A stretch of DNA of 64,000 nt from Utricularia gibba. Its lineage: Eukaryota; Streptophyta; Magnoliopsida; Lamiales; Lentibulariaceae. Location of the stretch: NCBI GenBank assembly GCA_002189035.1, contig NEEC01000007.1:2108001-2172000 (forward strand). Reading direction: 5' to 3'. The notes under the pieces are model-generated. The model was not told the DNA's origin, searched no databases, and saw only the letters and a program-made list of their open reading frames with translations. Position 1 is the stretch's first letter. Every line of letters starts with the position of its first letter. The position numbers and the translations under genes were made by a program. This document shows positions 1 through 11,130 of the stretch, one piece after another.

Positions 1-147
1 TGCAGCGGCGAAGGGGTTCCTGTTTGCGACAATCCCGATCAGTACATAAACTGGGATGGCATTCATCTGACACAAGCTGCCTATGCTGGCATCTTCAACT
101 TCATTCGACCCATCCTCGAAGCAACAGCATGCTTCCCCTCACTTTGA
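1..147 (+). CDS. GDSL esterase/lipase, last exon only (gene starts before the window)
   Basis: The window opens inside the terminal exon of a GDSL esterase; it reads open from base 1 to a TGA at 145-147 (48 residues). It contains the C-terminal block V, with Asp and His in [13 protein letters not shown], which supply the catalytic dyad that works with the Ser of the GDS motif. The stretch differs at only about ten positions from 5755-5901 of the complete copy downstream, and similarity continues into the 3' UTR (shared bases just after each stop). The two genes are therefore recent tandem copies. Substrate is unknown; plant relatives are secreted and include sinapine and acetylajmaline esterases. 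Confidence 0.9.
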   Translation, partial: CSGEGVPVCDNPDQYINWDGIHLTQAAYAGIFNFIRPILEATACFPSL

Positions 148-844
148 CATCCCATCCATGGGAATGGGACGCATTTTACGTTTTTAATAACATGCACTGT
201 TATAACTATAATGGGTTACTAGTGATTTATAATTTTTTATTTGAATATTTCATTTTATATTTTACATAATACATAATTTTTTTATTTATATTTAAAAATA
301 ATAAATACATATTTGTTTTTTGTATAAATAAAATATTTTTTATTCTTTATCAATCAAAACATATTCATATATCTCTATCCTATCTAATATCCTTATTAAA
401 ACGTTATATTTGAATTTAGTAATGAAACATATTCTATGAGTTTTTTTTCAATTAAAAATATTGAGAAAATTATTTGGAAGACTGTTGACTTATGTGACAC
501 GGGTTGGGTCGGCCCATGAATTACACTCTTTGTTTACATCTCATCGGTAATATGTGGGCTGCTCTGAATTGGGCCCCGCCCTAAAGATACTAAAGCGACT
601 AAACGAAATTGCCGCCGGTCGAAACTCGGCTCCTACGTCGACTGGGTGAATCTCTGCGGCAGCCATCGAATTCCAATAGTTTATTGGTAAGGTTGGAAGA
701 GTTCGTCTTTCTTGATCCAAATTCTGTTTCTCCTGTTTCTTTTTCAGTTTTCGGTTGAGCAGGTGTTATTTCGCTTGCATTTTTCTGTAGATTGTAGCTG
801 CAATACTGCTAAGTGTCTTTGCAGATAATAGTTGAGGAACGACA
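148..844. other. GDSL 3' flank and NEP1 promoter/leader
   Basis: The left part is the 3' UTR of the truncated GDSL gene, then AT-rich spacer to about 480. GGCCCA/TGGGCC-type Site II motifs lie at about 510-580, as is common upstream of ribosome-biogenesis genes. A likely 5' UTR intron of NEP1 runs from 687 (GTAAGG after TTATTG) to 824 (TTTGCAG), 20 bases before the NEP1 ATG. No other gene is seen. Confidence 0.5.
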
Positions 845-2740
845 ATGGTGAGGCGTTACAAAGTGAAAGGCCAAAAGAGGAAGGGGAAATCAGAGAAATA
901 TGACAAGGGGGAAGATTTTGATGAGGTTGAAGAAGAGGAAGTTGCTCCAAAGAAACTGAAATCGGAAGGATCTTTGACTGATGGAAATGAATCATCAAAG
1001 CCTGCTGATGATGAATTGCCTGGAATTCCGATTATTCCAGTGAATATGAATGATAAGCAGCAGGGAATTATTTTCATTCTTGAGAAGGCATCATTGGAAA
1101 TTGCGAAAGTCGGGAAGGTAGGCTGGTGATGAAAAATCGAGGGCTATAGTTATCTATGTTTGTAAAGTAAAACGTTTTTTGTGTTTCTCGGGCAGGATTA
1201 TCAACTTTTGAGCTCAGATGAGCACAAGAATTATTTACTGAAGAATAAGAGGAACCCTGCTGAGTATCGTCCTGACATTGCGTTCCAGGTTTCTGCGTCG
1301 TTTCTACCATTCAAATGAGATATTTACTTGAAGAATCACACTTGAAATGTTGTTAGTTGATCCATATTTGTTTGTCTGGTCAATCGCTATGAGTTATGAC
1401 TCTGTTCCAATCTAAGGCATACATCTTTGGTTACTGATTGCTCTAAATTATTAATTGCGGTTTGGACACAACTGCATTTTATTTTTGTATTCCGTGCGTA
1501 GGACAAGATAGAAGAAGTTTGATGTATTATCTGGTTTGGTACCGTGAGAAGTACTGATAATTTTGTAGCATATGCTTGTGAATCACACTGGAATCTTTTT
1601 CTTGTGATTCATTCACCAATAGAAGAACCTCCCTCATTTAGTTATCTTTTGTCATTTATTATGAGCAATTACTCTGCAGCTACTAGGATGGGATGCTACT
1701 TTCAGCTGAGTTTTTTCCTCGAACAAATGAGAAGTCAGGCTTGATTTACTGTTGCATTCGATAGCATGACAACGTCTATTGAATCTTTAATTAATATATG
1801 TATATATATATATATATTGTTTAGGCTGGGTATTATATGGTCCCAGATGCTCTGTGCTTTTCTTTGTCCCTTGGAATGATTCTTAACTCATGTGATTTGG
1901 CTACTTGTGATTCTAACAAAGTTGTACCGAACATCACATCATCTTCAGGCAATCCTAACCATCCTTGACAGCCGAGTGAACAAAAGTGGGCGATTGAAAG
2001 CGTTATACGTGAAAACATTGGGAGGTCTCCTTTTGCAGATCAAACCTTATGCTCGCATGCCAAGAACGTACAAGAGGTTTGCAGGGCTTATGGGTGAGCG
2101 TAAATGATTAAGATGTAAATACATCATTCTTGTATTTCACACATTTTCCTAATTCTCAGTGCAGCTACTGCAGAAGCTGCATATTACTGCAGCTGGTAAG
2201 GGCGAGAAACTTTGCCGTGTCATCAAGAACCCCGTTGACCAGTACTTACCAGCCAATTGTCGTAAAATAGGTAATCAGCTCTTCTCGAGTAATTGTACCC
2301 GGCACACCTCATTATCATCCTACTGATTATCATGCTATACGTATCAGGATTCTCACACAGCTCAGAAAAGTTAGTAGACATGCACAGCTATGTTGATATG
2401 ATTAACGACGAATCAAATCTTGTGTTTGTGGTACCAACAACTTCCTCATTCGTTCTCCTTCCCCTTATCTGCTGTCTACTTGACTCCCTACCGAGATTTG
2501 CATGTTTGAACTTGGTTAGGTTGGTGCTATGGCTCATGGGAAGATCGAAGAGACAAATTTCAACGATTTCATATCAAGTACGAACCAGCTACATATCATG
2601 GCTCATTGTCTCTCTGCCCTGCTTTCATTTTTGGTCTCATATCCTGCTGCCATGTTTCAGTTTCAGAGTACCCATTGAGTGCAGCATACTGCATATCTAT
2701 AATCACCACAGCACTGGAACGAAAATGGAAGATCCTGTAA
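845..2740 (+). CDS. NEP1: rRNA small subunit pseudouridine N1-methyltransferase NEP1/EMG1
   Basis: Seven coding exons join in frame: 845-1117, 1196-1288, 1949-2093, 2160-2270, 2348-2430, 2520-2577, 2667-2740 (278 aa). All introns are GT-AG. The family SPOUT-class enzyme methylates N1 of a pseudouridine in 18S rRNA and is needed for 40S assembly in the nucleolus. The N-terminus is a charged, Lys/Glu-rich tail (residues 1-60). Family landmarks follow: GIIFILEKASLEIAKVGK, the NKSGRLKALYVKT segment, RMPRTYKRFAGLM, LVFVVGAMAHGKI (SAM-site loop) and the C-terminal YPLSAAYCIS...ALERKWKIL. The length fits plant NEP1 with its acidic N-terminal extension. The Gly before YPLS in relatives is Lys here, created at the last splice junction. 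The gene sits between two GDSL copies but is unrelated to them. Confidence 0.93.
1797..1818. repeat. TA-rich microsatellite in NEP1 intron 2
   Basis: An almost pure TA/ATG run lies inside NEP1 intron 2 (1289-1948). Confidence 0.8.
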
Positions 2741-4477
2741 ACAAACTGTCATCCACAGCCGCCCCTGAAGGAAGGAAGCATAGCGCTGGAGTAGCACTTT
2801 GATGAAATGCTGCTTTTTCAAGAACTTGACATGGTGGCCATTGATTTGTTGAGTCTGTAACAGAGTTTGGTACTCCACAGCCACGCAGAGACATGTGGCA
2901 ACGCAGTCAAGAAACTAGATGTTGAATTATAATTACTCAAATCATTAATTTAATGGATACAGCACTTGCGACGTGGCAAGATCTCCGGAGACGCATCGGA
3001 CGGCCCGTATCTCATGGGAAACACGTGGTGTAACAGAAGTCCTTGGTCTTCTCACAAACTGCCCCAAAATGGGTACTTTTCTAATCTACTTTACAATGTA
3101 TCGTTGCCTGCCCATCGGGGCATTTTTTAAAAATAATCATTTTAATATTCTCTTTCATACATTAAAATTAAAATTTTATACATGCAATAGTTATTTTTTA
3201 CACACAATAATAAAATTATTTTTTGAGGCATTTATATATCTGATTATTCAATGATATTTAATAATAAAATTATTTTAAATTGTTTTTTTCTAGAAATATA
3301 ACATGTTCCAAATAAAAAATTATTTTATTTTTGGTACTTTCTAATAAAAACATAGTTAGTTTTTTTCAATTTATTATAAATAAAAAGCGTTTTTAAATTT
3401 CTATTTTTCAAAATAAAAATCACTCATATTTGATAACAAAAATACTTTTTTTGTAGTAGAAACTGGGTTGCCACCTCTCCAAGATTATTCTTCATTTACT
3501 TCTCACTAGTCAACTATCATTGTCATTAGAGAGAGAGAGAGGGAGAGGTTCCCATTTTACTTTTTTTTTTTTTGAAAAAGGGTTTTGCATTTGCCAAGTA
3601 AACGGGAATTAATCGATGAAATGGACCACTAAAAGACATTTACGTATAATTAAAAGAGGCCATCGATGTGACAGATTCCTCTAAATCCAGGGCGTTGAAA
3701 ATAATTTCTTTTACAACCCTAAAATTTAGATCTATTTTTTATTCTTTTATTAAAAAAAATTCTCACCCCCGTACAAAGTATGTTTATAAAAGATGATTTA
3801 TATATAAAAAAAAGGGTTCAAAAATAATTTTATTATCAAATCCGAAAAGCCCGTCATTGACCTTGCAAAAGGTACTCATTGGAACACAATTTTTTTTATT
3901 AGAAAAATTAATATAATGGAGTGGACGCTAAATTAAATATTCATTTTTATTAATTTGTTCCATGGTTCCATATGCTTTAGGGCAATGATCATTTTAGTTT
4001 TTTATTTTATGTTCGGGAAGGGTTCTGTGATAAACCTGTACGGACGGGAAGAGGCGTATGATAGTATAGTTTAATTAATAATGTATTTGAATTATTTATA
4101 TTTAAATAAATATACCGTTAAAATTTAAATTTTATTTGATATATATATATATAGATAATGAAAATTAGAAAAAAAATGAGTATCATTTATAAGTGTTTCA
4201 ACGCCTAGCCAGCATATGCAAATGTCTAGCTGCAGTTTGTTGAAATTCGGATTCACTCCCGTAGACATGAAAATTTGCATTAGAGTACATCTGGGTACGT
4301 TTTAGTAGGGGGGAAAAAAATGTCTACATGCATGCATTCACGTGGAGGAGGGGCAGTTGTGTCATATTCTGGATTTGTGAGTCCCAAAAAGGGGAAGTTT
4401 TTCAAATTAGCGACTAAATAAATAATGTTTGCTCAATAAAAACCCTGCAAAGTCGTATATCGTTGTCAAACTGCACC
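2741..4477. other. NEP1-GDSL intergenic region, AT-rich
   Basis: The region holds the NEP1 3' UTR, then 1.5 kb of AT-rich sequence with short A and T runs and an (AG)n tract at about 3529-3549. No supported gene or RNA is visible. The last few hundred bases act as promoter and leader of the GDSL gene. Confidence 0.5.
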
Positions 4478-5901
4478 ATGAGGTTCATCGGAAACCTATC
4501 GGTATGTTTCTTGATCTTCACTTTATTCCGTTTCTCACACGCGGCGGTCGGAGCCATCAACACTGCGAGTTGCCAAATCGACGCGATCTACCAGTTCGGC
4601 GACTCGATATCGGATACGGGGAACGTGAGGGCTCCGTACTTGCCATCCAACAAGTACCCTTACGGAAGAACTTTTCCTGGTTATGCAACGGGTCGTTGGT
4701 GTGATGGTCATCTCATTCTGGATTATGCGAGTACCATTTCGAAGCCCTTTGCCCTTTTGCTTCTTCTTTTTTGTTTTGGTTAAGTATTTTTTGATGCACA
4801 TTTGACAGCGCGTTTCTTTCGCCTCACACCGTTACGCCTGATTTCGAACTCGAGCTCGTCCTCCAACAGTGGAATCAACTTTGCCTTCGCCGGAGCTACC
4901 GCATTGGATAAGTCAACGCTTGCCAGTCTAGGAATCAGTGCACTGGATGTTCCCAGCCTTTCGACACAAGTAGGCTTGTTTAAGAACTCTATTGCGGCAC
5001 TCTGCCAAAATAAAGCAGGTAATGGATCCACTTCTCTTACAGAATATCTGTTGCTGGTTCCGACAATATGTTATGTTTTTACGACTTGTGTAGATTGCAG
5101 AAACAAGCTGAAGAAATCACTGATTTTCTTCGGCGAGATCGGAGGCAATGACATCAACTACGGGCTTCTTTCAAACAAAACGCTTGCACAGATGAAGGAT
5201 ATACTCCCTACAATTATCGATGTTATTGTTCAAAATCTAGAGGTTGGCTCCTATTCCTTTTCTTGTTTTGGTATCGCTGACACATAATGGATTGGATCCC
5301 GCTGTTCAGGCAGTGATAGACTCAGGGGCGACAAGGTTTGTGGTTCCGGGGAACTTTCCGATAGGATGCATACCATCAACGAAAAGTGAATTAGCCAGTG
5401 ACACCTCCTCATTATACGATCCGTTCGGATGCAACATCGCTGCAAACCTACTCGCAGTTGATCAAAACCTGCAACTCGTAGAGGCTCTTGCAGTTCTGAG
5501 CATCAAGCATCCTGATATCAAGATCACCTACTTAGACTACTATTCTGGGTTCAAATCACTCCTCCAACTCGCCCCCATTAACGGTAGTGGTCCTCGCATT
5601 TTCATCTCTGAGTTGCACAATCACCCCCTTATCAAGTATTGAAAATGCATTGCTTCTGGTTTTTCAAAACACCCTGTTGTTTGTAGGGTTCAAGCGGGAT
5701 CAGAGCCAACCTTGCTGTGGCACGGGTGACTACAATGTCTTCAGCTCAGGATTTTGCAGCGGCGAAGGGGTTCCTGTTTGTGACAATCCCGATAAGTACA
5801 TAAACTGGGATGGCCTTCATCTGACACAAGCCGCCTATGCTGGCATCTTCAACACCATTCAACCCTCCCTCGAAGCAACAGCATGCCTCCCCTCACTTTG
5901 A
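4478..5901 (+). CDS. GDSL esterase/lipase (complete tandem copy)
   Basis: Five exons join in frame: 4478-4730, 4809-5018, 5094-5242, 5310-5583, 5687-5901 (366 aa). An N-terminal hydrophobic segment (about residues 4-23) looks like a signal peptide, so the enzyme should enter the secretory pathway. Ser43 lies in the FGDSISDTGN nucleophile block. GGNDINY in exon 3 is the oxyanion-hole block. Asp337 and His340 lie in INWDGLHLTQAAY. Relatives in this plant clade act on sinapine, acetylajmaline and other small esters; the substrate here cannot be read. The start of exon 2 is divergent from the usual LPxxPPYL segment. The ATG at 4478 is chosen because it directly precedes the signal peptide. The gene converges on folylpolyglutamate synthase, whose stop is 290 bases away. 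Confidence 0.9.
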
Positions 5902-6190
5902 CATCCCATCCATGGGAATGGGACGCCCTTTACGTTTGCAATAACATGCAGTGGTTGCAAATACAATGCTTTATGTAAAGCATTGTATTTCTTTAATGTT
6001 TTCTATCTATTGTATCATAGGTATGATTAAAAATGAATAAATTAGATTCCTTTAAAACTGTAAAGAGAACTGTGACTAAATCGAAAAATGGATCAAATCC
6101 AAAACCGTTCATAACACATCGCATAGAGCTTGATTTTAAACAACAATAATTCATACAATACCTTGCATTGAAGTGACCATGGTCATGGTG

Positions 6191-9100
6191 TCATCTTCTG
6201 AGGAGTTTCAGCACATCTCCAACGAGGTGCAGTGATCCTGTGACAAGAACCTGCATATTACCAGAGTTCCTCGCATCATTCTACGCCTTTCTAGATAACT
6301 AAGAAGGGAAGGGGTAGCAAGTACAATAAGATGGTGATTTGTGCAGTTTCTTAACTGTATTGTCTCCACCCTAGTGAACAATAGCATTCTGTGATACTGA
6401 CTCATACATTCTGAAGCATTCTAAGAAGTTCTAAATCTTCCTTTCCCTTTTGAATTTCAAACAGTTATATAACTCATATCACATCCTAAATTTTAGAAAG
6501 AAGATCCATTAGAACGCATGCAAACACAAACTAATAATGATTGCCCAAGACAGGACTCTGACGAGGAGTTTTCGGCCACCCATTGGAGGATTTCAAGGAG
6601 GCTTAAGCAACCCCTACGAGTAAAAAGAAGATGGAAACCGGAGAGATACTTGCACTACAGAAGTGACAAGGTTTCTGATATTACAGAACAGGAAGTTTTT
6701 GCAGCATGGATGGAGTAAGATTCGTTTCAAGGAGACACTTGAACCTTATGCTGAAAAGAAGTGTGTAGGGTGCAAGTTGTGCAAGTGATCTAACTAACCA
6801 AACAAGAAAGGCGACTGTACCTGAATCTTAAAGGAAGGGTTCTCTTTCACGTGGTTCCTTAGCCAGTTAATAGCTGATGGGAGCGAAGAAACCACAGTGC
6901 TGCAGGAACAACTCCCGTTGGTTTTATTGTGTGATGAGGCATCACCATTGATCTCAACACCAGGCAGATTAAGAGGTTTTATTTCATACACATCTGTAAT
7001 ATTGTACAAGATATTGTGACATATAAAGATCGAGAAATGAGGGATTAGTATGAAAAGCTACCTTTCTCATTCAGGATTCTCTCCCATGCTTTCTGGAGAT
7101 TCATTTGCCAAGACAAATCCTTAGGAGAAATATCACAAGGGATGGAGGAAGAGCTTGATGTAACCTTGTTATACTTTGAGATGCTTGGAACAAAAATGGT
7201 TTTCGAGAAGTGCATATCTAAAATAAGAGGAAAAAAATAGGGCACTCAAGGCATCAAACAAATAAGAGCATTCAATGCAAGAACTGTTGAGCACCAACTA
7301 CCTGAAGAAGCACACGTCCTAAAAAGCTTTGAGAGGAGAACCTCTGGGTCTCTGATGTCCATGCAGTTGAATAAAAGAATCTGCAGTACAGAGTGGCTGC
7401 ATAAGAATGCAGGAGACTATCAAATGAGATCGGAAGACTCTGTTCAATATTCCCTCATTTACTATTGTTCCCCGCACTGACTGTGGAAAATGTACCTGCT
7501 TTGAGATCGTGTCAGGAGCATTGTTTCTTCTGCTTACTTGCTGATTGATCCACATGTTTCCTCCATTCAGCATCTTTGAACCCGAAATTGGAGATAGTTT
7601 TTTATCACTGACATTCTTTGCAGCACCACAAAACCACTTGGCACAAGCTTCCATACTTTCGGGGCTGTGAGCGCCATCAAGATAGAATATTAAATCTCCA
7701 GAAGAACTTTCAGTTGCTCTAGAGGAGTTATATGTTGCGAAAGTGTCATGAACAATCTGAGCTCTTCCAGAAAGACGTGCAGTTGAAAGACCCCTCACAA
7801 ATGGTTCAGGTAAGTTTTGCTCCTCGTCAAACTGTTTCACATCCCATAGATATTAGAACTTCTAATAGAAGCCAAATTCACATACATAAGATTTTTAATA
7901 ATCCATGTTCGCTTTACCCACTTGTGGAAAGAGACTTTTCCAGTTTCCAGTCATTCGTAGCCAACTTTCACAAAGGGCAGTGGCCAGCCCAGCATTTGTG
8001 AATTGGTGATCGCCAGACAGGCTTAGTGGCACCCCTTTCAACAACTTGGAATCAAGCGGGTTAACAACTTCTAAAGGAACCTGAGAACAGTAATAAATTT
8101 GTTTTAGAAGAAATTCCGTTTTTCTAGGATGGGTAACAGAGAAAAGGCATTCAAATTTAACGGACAACCCAGCCATAACATCCAGCAACGACATGTTACC
8201 GACCAAATCACTAATTTGGCTTTATATCTGATTCAAAATAGGAATCCAAGAGATATAAAACCAATTTGAAAAAGCTGTGACACAAACGACAGTCAGGATA
8301 AGCTACAGTCACCTTCATTGCTTCTGCCTTTTCAAGAAGAGCATTCATGGCTTCAGGTGGTTGCGGCACAGTGAATGCAGGAACCTGTGTCTTTAGAAAT
8401 AGACACAGGAAAATAAAATATAATTCTTGTATGCAAAAAAACTTAAAAAAACAAAATCCACTTCGAACGCATGGGGCTTCGTTTCCTATTTATACACACT
8501 CTTGATACCTTGAAGATCCCAGCCTTCTGAGATGCAATTTCTCCAATTGTATCTCCTATAAAACAATAGAGTAACTAGATCACGTTGACTTGAAACAGCA
8601 ATGATATTACTCTTGTTTCTGTTCATCAAAATTCCCTAGTTTGAAAAAACTGAACCATTTTATACTAGCTCCATTTGTGAAACAAAACAGTATCAGATAG
8701 AAGTTTCAGGGAAAAGGGGGCAAACCTAATGATTCCATGTGGTCCATGCCAAGTGAGGTGACACCACAAACAATAGGATTCTTGATCTGCGAAAATTACA
8801 CTATCCCAGATATAGGTAGATACTCAATTTGAGTAGCCAGTGATCCAGTCAAGCAGTGAACAAGAAAGTTACCACATTGGTTGAGTCCCTGGCCCCTCCA
8901 AGTCCAACTTCAATAATAGCAACGTCAACCTATTGATAAAAAACGCTTTTATGTTAACAGTGCAAGTGGCTCCTTGTACTAGTTGTTATCAGATTTCCTC
9001 CCGCTCTCCTAAAGGACCAGAAAAACCAAAACTCCAACCAGTAATTTATCTTGGATGCTACCTTTTCGCTAACAAATATTTTGAAAGCCATTATTGTGAG

Positions 9101-10365
9101 AAACTCGAATAGGCGAGGCATTGGCAGATCCGCACTGGTGCTTTCCTAAAGCCACAAAATAAAATGTAAGAATTAACTTATTTTCTCTTTTTACATGAGT
9201 GAGCGAACATACATGGGGAATAATTATGTGAATACCTTCAACTGGCCCCAACATTCTCGGAAGTAGTGTAAAAATTTCTCTTCAGTTATATCCATCCTGT
9301 CAGAAAGAGTAATGATCAGAATCATCAGTGCTGGAAAATCCATCAGTGTACAGAAACGTTTCAAAACATGAGATTGTATTTAATTTGTAAAATGACTGAA
9401 TACCCCAGTTTCCTACAAATTTTCATAATTTCAACAATAAACACTTCTCTATTGTTTCCAACTCTATGATGCATGAAAAGATGCATTATAACTTGCTCTC
9501 ATGCAAACCTTCACATGAAGACTAACTTCAAAGAAACTGAGAAATAAATGCTAACCCTTCTAAGCGAAATCTTTCTCTAACATCGATCAAGTGGGGAGAA
9601 GTAAACATTCCTGTTCTGAATCCGCACTCTCTCAGAATTGATTCACAGAAAGTGCATGTTGAACCCTGTATATATTGAAGATAATTAATTTTGCTTAATT
9701 GAACTTAACAAGTGCATGAAACGGAAAAAAAGTACCTTCCCCTTCGTACCAGCAACGTGGATTATTTTAAGGTCATCCAATTTTTCTTTCAAATCCATGA
9801 TCTGCCAACAAGAAGCACACTTTTCAACATTTTCAATTGATGCAATGCAAATTAGAGAATGAATATATTGCATCAAAGTAACCTCCATATACATCAGCAT
9901 CCTCTCAAGTTTGTCCTTTTTGCTGAGATTTACAGGGGATCTCTCCCCACGCTTTTTGCGTGTAATAAGTGAGGAAAGGGCCTCCATCGCAGTTTCATAG
10001 TCCAAAATATTATTAATATATCCATTATGCGATCCATTCATCATATCGCCATCCATCGGTCTTGGAAGCTTAAGCAAAGCTGCCTCTGTATCTATGGCGA
10101 AGGAAGATAGATTTCTTACTGGTCACTAAACCACTAAATGCACACTAAAAAAGAGTAAGTATTGACTGCCATCAAACTAGCAATCAAGTTTACCTTGAAT
10201 CTTCACTTCAAGTTCAGTTTTTGAACTTTTCCTTCCATTTATATGTAAAGAATTAATAAACATGGGCATGAAGATCTCTGATTTAAAGAATCCATGACTT
10301 TTCTGACAACTAAATCTTGAAAGACTCCTTACTCCGGGTGGAAGTAGAGGTTGGAATGTGAGCAT
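6191..10365 (-). CDS. FPGS: folylpolyglutamate synthase
   Basis: Sixteen coding exons on the minus strand join in frame to 633 aa: 10194-10365, 9883-10091, 9736-9801, 9556-9665, 9236-9296, 9062-9145, 8873-8929, 8726-8786, 8509-8555, 8313-8384, 7922-8080, 7496-7831, 7302-7380, 7062-7217, 6821-6993, 6191-6250. The enzyme adds gamma-glutamates to tetrahydrofolates using ATP, which retains them in cells and organelles. The P-loop VAGTKGKGST is split between exons 3 and 4 (about residues 143-152). Further family blocks are [40 protein letters not shown], the ALATA-like [17 protein letters not shown], and the C-terminal-domain [17 protein letters not shown]. The first 57 residues are rich in Ser, Arg and Lys and poor in acidic residues, which fits an organellar targeting peptide (inference). 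A 5' UTR intron of roughly 10400-10828 is likely, with an acceptor (AAATGTAG) upstream of the ATG. Confidence 0.93.
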
Positions 10366-11130
10366 AGATCACTCTATTTTGCGGAGCAGCAAGGGCCTAC
10401 ATTTGGAAAAAGTTCATTGACATACAAGGACATACAAGCTGCCTGATCGCGGCAACTAAGAAAAGATTTATAGACAAAGCATCAAATGTTGACGAGACTT
10501 GAGGAAAACTAGAGAAATGAAATCAAAGAGAAAAAAAACTTTCTGTCTGTAACAAAACTCATGATAAATGAGCAAATATCCCTTTGTCGACACGACTTGG
10601 GTGTTAGGGAGTTAAAGCTACCTCCTTTATCCCCACAATCCGTCATCTTCTTCAGAAGTAACCCACGCGGACCCAAAAAAGACAAACCCAACCACAACGA
10701 AAAGGGAAATACCACTAATAAAAACCAAACCCATTTCCTCCATTCAATCCAAATAACAACGAGATGGGATAAATTGAAAAAAAAAAAAAAACACAGAAGA
10801 AGAAAGCATCACCATCTTCTCAAAATACCTTAAATAAATTCACCCCAAAGCTTCATCTCCCCAGATCTCACACACGCGATGGGGTTTCGTAGGAGGAGAT
10901 TGCTTCCTACTCCGGACTCCGAAGAGCGAAAGGCTCGTTTTGTTGCGGCACTTGGAAGTGACCGTTGTCCCCCCCTCCCCTGCATTTTTGTGATTTTCAT
11001 GAATTCTCCCCTTATTCCTAGGTTTAAAACCCGGCATATTCCTCCCGTCGAGATTCCCATAAAATAAATCCAAATGGTAAATCTTCCGGGTTACCCGGCC
11101 CATCAAGGGCCCAGCATCCATTGAAAGCCC
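10366..11130 (-). promoter_or_regulatory. FPGS leader, likely 5' UTR intron and promoter
   Basis: Reading on the minus strand, TGGGCC motifs at about 11095-11115 lie upstream of a purine-rich stretch ending in AATTTATTTAAG with a GTATTT donor near 10828. A pyrimidine-bearing acceptor ending AATGTAG lies near 10398. This fits a leader exon, a 5' UTR intron of about 430 bases and a short second leader segment before the ATG. Open frames here on either strand have no recognisable protein content. Confidence 0.4.

Noticed and set aside
6518-6718. 66-codon basic open frame inside the last FPGS intron, plus strand
   Set aside because: Lies wholly in an intron opposite a well-supported gene, with no recognisable domain or initiation context; probably chance.
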